Origin: Myxococcaceae bacterium
GTDB taxonomy: Bacteria; Myxococcota; Myxococcia; Myxococcales; Myxococcaceae
Assembly (NCBI GenBank): GCA_018262385.1
Contig: JAGSPQ010000136.1
Coordinates: 1-7,709 of the forward strand
DNA: 7,709 nucleotides
Direction: 5' to 3'
Shown one piece after another: positions 1 to 5,839 of the stretch. The translations under genes and the position numbers were made by a program. Under the pieces are notes generated by a model that saw only the letters and a program-made list of their open reading frames with translations, did no database searches and was not told the DNA's origin. Each line of letters opens with the position of its first letter. Within the stretch, counting starts at the first letter, position 1.

Positions 1-1072
1 CGGCGATGAAGCCGTCGCGCATCATCAGCGCGCAGTAGACCAGCTCGCTGGCGCCCGCCATCCAGCACTCGTGGCCGGTGAGGCCCTTGGTGGACGAGAC
101 GGGCACCGGGTGGCCCCCGAGCACCGCCGCGATCGCCTTCGCCTCGACCGCGTCGCCGGCCGGAGTCGAGGTGGCGTGGGCGTTGACGTAGTCGAGCTCG
201 CCGGGGTGAACCCGGGCCGCCTTGAGCGCGAACTCCATCGCCCGCCGCGCGCCGTCGCCCGAGGGGTTGGTGAGGTGCGCGCCGTCGCAGGAGAACGCGT
301 AGCCGAGCACCTCGGCGTAGATGTGGGCGTTGCGCGCGCGGGCCGACTCGATCGACTCGACGATCAGCGCCGCGCCGCCGCCGGAAGGGACGAGGCCATC
401 GCGGCCGGTGTCGAAGGGGCGGGAAGCGCGGGTCGGATCGCTCTCGCGGGTGGAGAGCGCGCCGAGGGCGTCGAACGCCGCCATCCCCTGCCAGGCGGTC
501 TCCTGGGCGCCGCCGCAGATCACGATCTCCTGCATCCCCTGCGAGATCAGCATCGCGGCCTGGCCGAGCGCGTGGAGCCCCGAGGCGCAGGCGGCCGACA
601 GCGACCAGCAGGCGCCCTGGACTCCGAACATCGAGCTCAGGTTCATGCTCACCGACGAGTTCATCACCTTGATGATGTGGCCGGTGCCCAGCGCGCTGGT
701 GCGCCTGGTCTGCTCGAGCGAGGTGAACAGCTCCTGGGCGGCCTCGCAGGTCGAGTCGTTGCCGAAGATCACCCCGACGTCGGGCTGGGCCAGGCGCTCA
801 CGGGGAAGGCCGGAATCGGCGACCGCGTCGAGCGCGGCCGCGCAGCCATAGGCGGCCGGGGTGCCCATCGTCTTGCGCTGCTTGCGATCGAAGCGGGCCG
901 CGAGGTCGAAGCCCTTGACGATCCCGGTGAGCGATGAGCGGAACCCGCGCGCCTTCCGCTCGGGATCGATGCCGACCCCGCTCACCCCGTCGCGCAGCGA
1001 AGCGCTGACCGCGGGGAGTGTCAGGCCAAGCGAAGAGATCGTACCGATGCCGGTGATGACTGCGCGACGCAT
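1..1072 (-). CDS. fabB: Beta-ketoacyl-ACP synthase I (FabB-like), 3' end cut by window
   Basis: This is a condensing enzyme that extends an acyl chain by decarboxylative Claisen condensation with malonyl-ACP in the cytoplasm. The frame opens at ATG 1072 (MRRAVITGIGTISSLG, the usual KAS start) and runs 357 codons without a stop to the window edge, so roughly the last 50 residues are missing. Thiolase-fold landmarks are in order: nucleophile Cys162 in SAACASG, His299 in NAHATSTPAGD and His334 in STKGLTGHE. These nearly match the C163/H298/H333 triad of E. coli FabB. The stretch around W194-FDALGALST-R218 and the end ALMMRDGFIA are FabB-like rather than FabF-like. It is divergent from an acyl carrier protein gene, with about 80 bp between the likely starts. 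The family is certain. Whether it serves primary fatty acid synthesis or a specialised lipid or polyene pathway cannot be told here. No clear Shine-Dalgarno is seen. Confidence 0.93.
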   Translation of the reverse strand, partial: MRRAVITGIGTISSLGLTLPAVSASLRDGVSGVGIDPERKARGFRSSLTGIVKGFDLAARFDRKQRKTMGTPAAYGCAAALDAVADSGLPRERLAQPDVGVIFGNDSTCEAAQELFTSLEQTRRTSALGTGHIIKVMNSSVSMNLSSMFGVQGACWSLSAACASGLHALGQAAMLISQGMQEIVICGGAQETAWQGMAAFDALGALSTRESDPTRASRPFDTGRDGLVPSGGGAALIVESIESARARNAHIYAEVLGYAFSCDGAHLTNPSGDGARRAMEFALKAARVHPGELDYVNAHATSTPAGDAVEAKAIAAVLGGHPVPVSSTKGLTGHECWMAGASELVYCALMMRDGFIA

Positions 1073-1152
1073 GAAGAGCGCTTTCGGATAACACGGACCC
1101 GTTTGAAATGGAATTGACCCGGAGCCTTCCGGTTGGTAGCCCACCGCCCGAA
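1073..1152. promoter_or_regulatory. Divergent intergenic region between fabB-like and ACP genes
   Basis: About 80 bp separates the two likely start codons and must hold both promoters if the start choices are right. I see no convincing -35/-10 pair in either direction; TTGACC at 1114-1119 has no good partner 17 nt downstream. A small inverted repeat, CCGGA (1119-1123) and TCCGG (1128-1132) around GCCT, could be an operator or a 5'-UTR hairpin of the ACP transcript. Confidence 0.35.
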
Positions 1153-1443
1153 ATGTCGGAACCTTCCAAGTCACAGCAGGCCCAGAAGATCGTCGTCGAT
1201 ACCCTCTGCAGCGAGTTCGAGCTCGAGCGGGGGAAGATCGTCCCCGAGGCCTCGCTCCGCGATGATCTCGGCCTCGACAGCCTCGACGGAGTGGATCTGA
1301 TCGTCGCCCTCGAGAAGGCGCTCTCGGTGCAGATCCCCGAGACCGATGCCCGACAGATGCGCACCGTGGCCGACATCTTCACCTTCATCGACAAGGCAGT
1401 GGCGGCGCTGGATGCGGCGCCGCAGACTCCGCCTGCCGCCTGA
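1153..1443 (+). CDS. Acyl carrier protein
   Basis: This small acidic protein carries acyl intermediates on a 4'-phosphopantetheine arm. From ATG 1153 it is 96 aa. The attachment motif LGLDSLDGVDLIVALE places the modified serine at Ser43, followed by the expected helix II and the closing VADIFTFIDKAV helix. An in-frame ATG at 1108 would add 15 residues (MELTRSLPVGSPPPE) that look unlike an ACP N-terminus. Conserved sequence begins just after Met at 1153, so I prefer that start, although neither has a convincing Shine-Dalgarno. The protein ends in an Ala/Pro-rich tail (AALDAAPQTPPAA) that is longer than in E. coli AcpP. It is divergent from the FabB-like synthase, its probable partner. The next gene on the same strand begins 41 nt downstream and may be co-transcribed. 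Confidence 0.92.
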   Translation: MSEPSKSQQAQKIVVDTLCSEFELERGKIVPEASLRDDLGLDSLDGVDLIVALEKALSVQIPETDARQMRTVADIFTFIDKAVAALDAAPQTPPAA

Positions 1444-1484
1444 AAGTTGATCGTCTGGCCCTCGGGCGGCAACGGGTGTGAACG

Positions 1485-2111
1485 ATGACGGCTCTGCTGG
1501 TTTTGCTGGTGCTCTCGCAGTCTCCCAACACCGATGCCGAGATCTTCGTCGACCGCGGCGAGACGTACATTCGCGCTGGCCTGGTGAACGGGCTGGACGT
1601 CGGCACCCCGCTCGAGGTCCTCGACGCGAAGTCCCGGCAGCCGGCCGGATCGGCGCTGGTGATGGAAGTCTGGGAGTCGCTGTCGCGGGTGAGCCTCGAC
1701 TCGAAGGCGGCGGCCCACGCGCCGCTGAAGGTCGCGCGGGTGCTGCGCCGCCCCGAGGCGGTCTCCCCCGAGCCGGCCCCGGCGGCAGCGCGGCCGGACC
1801 TGGCGCCGACGCCGGCCAGACCGCAGCCGCTCGGGCAGGGCCCGGGGCTCGACGGCCACGTGGCGATCACCGGGGTGGACAAGGCGCGGCGGGTGATCAT
1901 CCAGAACCGCAGCAACCGCGATTGGCACAACTGCGACGTCCGGCTGCCGAACGGAAAGCACTACTGGATTGGCGATCTCGACGAGGGTGACGACGAAGGG
2001 GTGATGCTGTTCCGCTTCGACCACGACCGGAACGGGCCGGTGCAGCCGGCGGGAGAGGGGATCGTGGTGGTCTGCCGCGAGGGCGCCGCGCGCTTCCCGA
2101 TCAGCCTGTGA
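1485..2111 (+). CDS. Exported two-domain protein of unknown function
   Basis: I do not recognise a named family. The 208-aa product begins with a short hydrophobic stretch (MTALLVLLVLSQSPNTDA) that could be a signal peptide or membrane anchor. Residues 18-85 look like a small beta domain with a 'VDRGETYIRAGLVNGLDVG' pattern. This is loosely reminiscent of SH3-like or FlgT C-terminal-type domains, a weak analogy only. A Pro/Ala-rich linker follows (about 90-122). The C-terminal domain (about 125-208) is rich in alternating hydrophobic strands, with NRSNRDWHNC, a strongly acidic loop DLDEGDDEG (164-172) and cysteines 150 and 197 that could pair. The start at 1485 is chosen because the hydrophobic N-terminus follows at once. 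It lies 41 nt after the ACP stop, and its 3' end overlaps the convergent allA gene by 11 bp. A periplasmic or membrane-attached location is inferred. Confidence 0.72.
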   Translation: MTALLVLLVLSQSPNTDAEIFVDRGETYIRAGLVNGLDVGTPLEVLDAKSRQPAGSALVMEVWESLSRVSLDSKAAAHAPLKVARVLRRPEAVSPEPAPAAARPDLAPTPARPQPLGQGPGLDGHVAITGVDKARRVIIQNRSNRDWHNCDVRLPNGKHYWIGDLDEGDDEGVMLFRFDHDRNGPVQPAGEGIVVVCREGAARFPISL

Positions 2112-2598
2112 CGAGCTGGGGCTGAGTCAGCGGGAAGAGGACGCAATCCTCTGTGCTGCCGTCTTCCCACACCAGCATCGCGAACTGCGCCGGCGAGTCG
2201 AGCACCACCAGCGGGTGATGCCAGATCCCGGGGTGGTAGTTGATCGCCTGGCCGGGCTCTCCGATGAACGCCTTGAGGCCGCTCAGCTCGGGCGAGCCGT
2301 CCCTGGCGGTCGGAGCGACGCAGATCAGGTACCGGCTGCAGACCATCGGGATGAAGGTCTGGGACGAGTGGGGGTGCTTCTCGAGCAGCTTGAGCGGCAG
2401 CGGCAGCGAGACCGGCACGCAGCTGACGGTGACCATGTTGGCCTTTGCGCCCGGCCGCTGGCTCTGGAGGCTGGCGGTGTAGTCGAAGCGCTGCGCGGTG
2501 CCGCCGTTGGCCGAGGTGCCCCCCTGGTTGCCGACGCTGACGACTTCACCGAACGCTGCGAAAGCTTCAGCAGTCAGCGGCTTCGCGACGATCGCCAT
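2101..2598 (-). CDS. allA: Ureidoglycolate lyase
   Basis: This enzyme splits (S)-ureidoglycolate into glyoxylate and urea, the last step of the pathway encoded here. It is 165 aa, the usual length for the family. Recognisable family blocks are EKHPHSSQTFIPM (73-85), which resembles the E-R/K-H-P...SQ-FIP core, and the cupin-like YHPGIWHHPLVVL (121-133) with its cluster of histidines. MLVWEDGS follows. The N-terminus MAIVAKPLTAEAFAAFGEVV is typical. The start at 2598 lies 2 nt after the uraH stop and has a GAGG Shine-Dalgarno inside the end of uraH, so coupling is likely. It is the last gene of the operon, and its stop codon lies inside the 3' end of the convergent exported-protein gene. No signal peptide is seen, so it is cytoplasmic. 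The product yields carbon as glyoxylate and nitrogen as urea. Confidence 0.95.
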   Translation of the reverse strand: MAIVAKPLTAEAFAAFGEVVSVGNQGGTSANGGTAQRFDYTASLQSQRPGAKANMVTVSCVPVSLPLPLKLLEKHPHSSQTFIPMVCSRYLICVAPTARDGSPELSGLKAFIGEPGQAINYHPGIWHHPLVVLDSPAQFAMLVWEDGSTEDCVLFPLTQPQLVTG

Positions 2599-2600
2599 CT

Positions 2601-2933
2601 TCAGGAACCTCGGTAGGTGGAGTAGCCGAAGGGGTTGAGCAGCAGGGGCACATGGTAGTGCTCTTCTACCGCGCGCACCGTGAATGCGATCGTCACCGAG
2701 GGAAAGAACGCGTCCTGGTGTTGTTGACGGAAGTAGTCCGCCACCTCGAAGTGGATCCGGTAGGTGCCGGCCCTGGGGATGGTTCCCAGCAGCGGTTTGA
2801 CCCGCCCGTCCTCGTTGGTGACGCCCTCGCCGACCCGCCGCCAGGTGGCGCCGTCGAGCAGCTCGAGCCAGACGGTGACTCCGGGGGCCGGCTTCCCCTT
2901 GGTGGTGTCGAGGATGTGGGTGCTGATGCCCAT
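2601..2933 (-). CDS. uraH: 5-hydroxyisourate hydrolase (transthyretin-related)
   Basis: This enzyme hydrolyses 5-hydroxyisourate, the unstable product of urate oxidation, to OHCU. The 110-aa protein is the standard single-domain size. It shows every hallmark of the family: STHILDT near the N-terminus with His6, Arg44 in EDGRVKPLL, the HYHVPLLLNPFGYS block with His92/His94, and the diagnostic C-terminal tetrapeptide YRGS (107-110). The last motif separates HIU hydrolases from true transthyretins. There is no signal peptide, unlike some enterobacterial periplasmic homologues, so it should act in the cytoplasm. It starts 4 nt after the alc/uraD stop and has a strong AGGAG Shine-Dalgarno at 9-nt spacing. 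It sits between its pathway successor UraD (in the upstream fusion) and AllA, and is also known as pucM or hiuH. Confidence 0.97.
   Translation of the reverse strand: MGISTHILDTTKGKPAPGVTVWLELLDGATWRRVGEGVTNEDGRVKPLLGTIPRAGTYRIHFEVADYFRQQHQDAFFPSVTIAFTVRAVEEHYHVPLLLNPFGYSTYRGS
2608..2611 (-). promoter_or_regulatory. Shine-Dalgarno of allA inside the YRGS codons of uraH
   Basis: GAGG on the minus strand lies 9 nt before the allA ATG at 2598. It overlaps the Arg-Gly codons of the conserved uraH C-terminus, so the same bases encode a family-defining motif and serve initiation of the next gene. Confidence 0.6.
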
Positions 2934-2937
2934 GGGC

Positions 2938-4464
2938 TTACGCTCCTGCCGAGGCCAGCCACTTCTCGATCCGCAGCCGGGTGATCTTCGCCTGTTCGCG
3001 GGCGGCGTTCTCCAGCTCGGCCTTCTTGCTGCCGCGGATCCGATCCTGGAGGGTCTCGAGCAGCTGGGTGGCCGATCGGTCGGTCGCGCAGACGATGTAG
3101 ATGAAGCCGAACTTCTTGAAGTAGGCGTCGTTGAGCGCCTTGAGCTGGCGCTTGACCTCGGCCTCGCCGGCGCCGACCTGGGCTTGCTCGCCCTTCGACC
3201 AGGCGGCGGACTTCGCGGTCGCGGCCTTCGCCTTCTTCTTCTCGCCGATCCGCGGGTGGGCCTTGAACGCCTCGAGCCAGTCCTTGGGCCCCAGCGAGAA
3301 CCAGACGTCCTCGGCGAGCGCGAACAGGGTGCGCACCGAGCCGACCGGGTGGGTGGCCAGCTGCTGGACCCAGCTCGAGCTGCCGCAGAACGACGCCAGC
3401 AGCTTCGGGGTCAAGCTGCCGAGCGCGGCGGTTTCCTGCGGGGTGTCGAGCGCGTGGCCGAAGAAGCGCATCCGGTTGACGCCGCCGTGCGGAAAGATGT
3501 GAACGCGCAGGTGGGTGACCGGCACCATTCGCGAGGGATCGAGCTGGTGGCGGCGGTGCTGCACCAGCGGGTGCTTCTCGATCAGCGTGCTCCAGCCCTG
3601 CTGGCCGCGCAGCACGCCCTCGAGCTCTTCGACCGGCAGCTGGGTGACGTCGAGCGCCTCGACCAGGCAGGCCTGGGGTGCGTTGCCCTTGAAGAAGTGG
3701 GTGTCGAGCTCGATCCGATCGATCACTCCGCGGCGGCCGAGGCGAACGACCGCCCAGTCGCTGCCGGGGGTGCGGCGGCGCCGGGTCTCCCAGCCGTCGC
3801 CCATGTTCACTCCGCGGCCGGGCAGCAGCAGGTTGGAGGGAGGCCCGAAGAACTGATCGCTGACCTCGGCGACGGTGCCGCCGTTCTCCACCGCCCCCAG
3901 ATCGACCGAGCCGGTGCGCCAGAAGGTCCGCAGCTCGGGCACCACCTCCCCGTAGATCCTCAAGCGGGCGACGCCGCCGTCGGGGAAGATCCGCAGGCGC
4001 ACGTGGGTGACCCGATCGGACGCCGCCTCGAGGCGCAGCACGTTGAGGAAGTCGGGCTTCACCGGGATCTGGGCGACCAGCGGGCGCCAGTCTTTGGATC
4101 CGAGCAGCTCGTCGGCGCTGGCCGCCCACCCGGCGGCGATCCCCTCGAGCGAGACCTGCTGGGGTGCGTTGCCCTTGAAGTGGGTGGTGTCGACGATCAC
4201 CCCGTGCACCAGCCCCGGCAGCCCCAGCCGGACGATCGCGAAGTCGTGGCCCGGGGTGCGGCGGCGCTGCGACTCCCAGCCGTCCATCCACTTGCCCTTG
4301 TCGGTGTACTTCTCCTCGATCCACTCGGGGGCGTGCGGCTTGAGCAGGTTCTCTTTCTCGGCGAAGTAATCGTCGGTCGCGTGGAGGACGAAGCCGCCGG
4401 TGATGTCGGCGGCGAGGTCGACGAGGTGGGCGAAGAACTCCGGAACTGGGGCGCGGGCGGACAT
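2938..4464 (-). CDS. alc-uraD: Bifunctional allantoicase / OHCU decarboxylase fusion
   Basis: The 508-aa protein joins two ureide-pathway enzymes. Residues about 20-340 form allantoicase (allantoate to (S)-ureidoglycolate plus urea), built from two tandem repeats. Repeat 1 has DGWESQRRRTPGHDFAIVRL and HFKGNAPQ; repeat 2 has DGWETRRRRTPGSDWAVVRL and FFKGNAPQ. Each repeat ends in an RIFPDGGV/HIFPHGGV strand. Residues about 347-505 form OHCU decarboxylase (OHCU to (S)-allantoin). These begin LTPKLLASFCGSSSW and include catalytic-type His403 in AHPRIGE, Glu426-Gln427 in WSKGEQ, and FGFIYIVCA. That set resembles the plant/Klebsiella-type decarboxylases. The start at ATG 4464 is placed at the beginning of homology; the reading frame stays open far upstream, but that part is antisense to allB. 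The gene begins 17 nt after the allB stop. No frameshift is visible and the frame is continuous across the joint near residue 340. Catalytic residues of both halves look intact. Confidence 0.95.
   Translation of the reverse strand: MSARAPVPEFFAHLVDLAADITGGFVLHATDDYFAEKENLLKPHAPEWIEEKYTDKGKWMDGWESQRRRTPGHDFAIVRLGLPGLVHGVIVDTTHFKGNAPQQVSLEGIAAGWAASADELLGSKDWRPLVAQIPVKPDFLNVLRLEAASDRVTHVRLRIFPDGGVARLRIYGEVVPELRTFWRTGSVDLGAVENGGTVAEVSDQFFGPPSNLLLPGRGVNMGDGWETRRRRTPGSDWAVVRLGRRGVIDRIELDTHFFKGNAPQACLVEALDVTQLPVEELEGVLRGQQGWSTLIEKHPLVQHRRHQLDPSRMVPVTHLRVHIFPHGGVNRMRFFGHALDTPQETAALGSLTPKLLASFCGSSSWVQQLATHPVGSVRTLFALAEDVWFSLGPKDWLEAFKAHPRIGEKKKAKAATAKSAAWSKGEQAQVGAGEAEVKRQLKALNDAYFKKFGFIYIVCATDRSATQLLETLQDRIRGSKKAELENAAREQAKITRLRIEKWLASAGA
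2943..2947 (-). promoter_or_regulatory. Shine-Dalgarno of uraH inside the end of alc-uraD
   Basis: AGGAG on the minus strand lies 9 nt before the uraH ATG and within the last codons of the preceding gene. It is the clearest ribosome binding site in the operon and fixes the uraH start at 2933. Confidence 0.8.
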
Positions 4465-4481
4465 GGGTGGGCTCTTTGTTT

Positions 4482-5837
4482 TCAGGTGGAGAGGAAGCGG
4501 CCGTGGGGCCTCGAGACGCCGTGCTGCGAGTGGTAGGCGAGGGTCCCGCCGACCCAGGTCTGCTGGACCACGCCGCTCAGGCGCTGGCCGGCGTAGGGGG
4601 TGAGCTTGTGGCGGTGGAGGATGGCTTGGGCCTTCACCTCGAACTGCTCGCGCTCGTCCCAGATCACCAGGTCGGCGTCGAAGCCTTGGGCGAGCTGGCC
4701 CTTGCGATCTTGCAGCCCGGCGAGGCGGGCGGGGTGAAGCGCGTTCCACTGGAACAGCTGCTCGATCGAGTGGCCGCGCGCGGACGCGAGGGTCCACAGC
4801 ACCGACAGCCCCAGCTGGAGCGAGGCGATGCCTCCCCAGGCCTCGAGGAAGTCGCCGGTGTCGAGCTTCTTCAGCTGCGGGGTACAGGGCGAGTGATCCG
4901 AGACCACCATCGAGATCACGCCCGACTCCAGGCCCTTCCACAGCGCCTCGCGGTTGGCCGCCTCGCGAATCGGCGGCGCGCACTTGAAGTGGGTCGCTCC
5001 GGCGGCGATCTGCTCGGCGGTGAACGTCAGGTAGTGCAGGCAGGTCTCGGCGGTGATCGGCACCCCCTCGTCCTGCGCGGCCTTCAGCAGCGGGATCGCC
5101 GAGGCGCTCGAGAGGTGGACGATGTGCGCCGGGCAGCGGTGTTTGCGGCACAGCTCGATGATCAGCGCGATCGCCTCGTCCTCGGCGGCCTTCGGGCGCG
5201 AGGCGAGGTAGGTGGCGTAAGCGCGCGGGTCGGCGCCGGTGAGCTGGGCCGAGGCGGCGTCGCAGGGGCCGGGCAGCTCGGCGTGGACGAGCAGGGTGAC
5301 GCCGAGATCGCGCAGCACCGGCATCGCCCGATCGAGATCGGCGCGGGTGACGCAAGGGAACTCGTCGACCCCCGAGGGGCACAGGAAGCACTTGGCGCCG
5401 TGGATCCCGAACTGCTTCAGCCCGGCCAGCTCGCCCTCGTTGCCGGGGATGACTCCGCCCCAGAAGGCGATGTCGACGTGGGCCTGGTCGCGCAGCGCCT
5501 CGCGCTTGAGCTCGGCGTTGGGGCGGGTGGTGGTGGCGGGGATGCAGTTGAGCGGCATGTCGACGACGGTGGTGATCCCGCCCGCCGCCGCCGCCTGGCT
5601 GGCGGTCGCAAAGCCCTCCCACTCGGTGCGGCCCGGCTCGTTGAGGTGGACGTGCGAGTCGACCACCCCGGGGGTGACCAGCGCGTCGTCCGCCTCGTGA
5701 ACCTTCACCCCCGGCGCAAGCGCGTCGTACGCCGCCACCGCGACGATCTTGCCGCCCGCCAGGTGGAGCGAAGCCGGCGCGAGCCCGGTCGGCAGCAGCA
5801 CCCTTCGTCCGCGAACGATGGAGGTCGGCTCGGCCAT
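4482..5837 (-). CDS. allB: Allantoinase
   Basis: This metal-dependent cyclic amidohydrolase opens the hydantoin ring of (S)-allantoin to give allantoate. It is 451 aa, the normal size. The metal centre is readable: HVH (His62, His64) in VDSHVHLNEPG, the carbamylated-lysine candidate Lys149 in HGAKCF, His185 in LVHAELPG, His241 in HIVHLSS and Asp314 in VSDHSPC. The segment DSHVHLNEPGRTEWEGF followed by GGITTVVDMPLN is typical of allantoinase and separates it from dihydroorotase and dihydropyrimidinase. The C-terminal KGQLAQGFDADLVIWD strand closes the amidohydrolase beta-sandwich. Its ATG at 5837 overlaps the puuD TAA by one base (TAATG), so translation is probably coupled. It is cytoplasmic. 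Its substrate comes from the UraD domain, and its product goes to the Alc domain, of the very next gene product. Confidence 0.96.
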   Translation of the reverse strand: MAEPTSIVRGRRVLLPTGLAPASLHLAGGKIVAVAAYDALAPGVKVHEADDALVTPGVVDSHVHLNEPGRTEWEGFATASQAAAAGGITTVVDMPLNCIPATTTRPNAELKREALRDQAHVDIAFWGGVIPGNEGELAGLKQFGIHGAKCFLCPSGVDEFPCVTRADLDRAMPVLRDLGVTLLVHAELPGPCDAASAQLTGADPRAYATYLASRPKAAEDEAIALIIELCRKHRCPAHIVHLSSASAIPLLKAAQDEGVPITAETCLHYLTFTAEQIAAGATHFKCAPPIREAANREALWKGLESGVISMVVSDHSPCTPQLKKLDTGDFLEAWGGIASLQLGLSVLWTLASARGHSIEQLFQWNALHPARLAGLQDRKGQLAQGFDADLVIWDEREQFEVKAQAILHRHKLTPYAGQRLSGVVQQTWVGGTLAYHSQHGVSRPHGRFLST

Positions 5838-5839
5838 TA
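5835..5839 (-). promoter_or_regulatory. TAATG stop-start overlap between puuD and allB
   Basis: The puuD stop TAA and the allB start ATG share one A at 5837. This arrangement is typical of translational coupling by terminating ribosomes. A weak GAGAAG sequence shortly upstream may assist. Confidence 0.8.

Noticed and set aside
71..937. Plus-strand open frame opposite the FabB-like gene (288 codons)
   Set aside because: It is antisense to a gene with a complete Cys-His-His triad and has no domain of its own.
1108..1152. Earlier ATG for the acyl carrier protein
   Set aside because: The 15 extra residues do not resemble an ACP N-terminus. It is kept only as an alternative because neither start has a good ribosome binding site.
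798..2024. Minus-strand open frame crossing the ACP and exported-protein genes (408 codons)
   Set aside because: It runs antisense to the clear ACP motif and to a gene with a hydrophobic N-terminus, and its own product is Arg/Pro-rich without domains.
2764..4536. Plus-strand open frame opposite alc-uraD (590 codons)
   Set aside because: No family motifs are seen, and repeated segments in it simply mirror the two allantoicase repeats.
4465..5622. Upstream extension of the alc-uraD frame
   Set aside because: This part overlaps allB on the same strand in another frame and is Arg/Pro-rich. The allantoicase homology begins just after ATG 4464.
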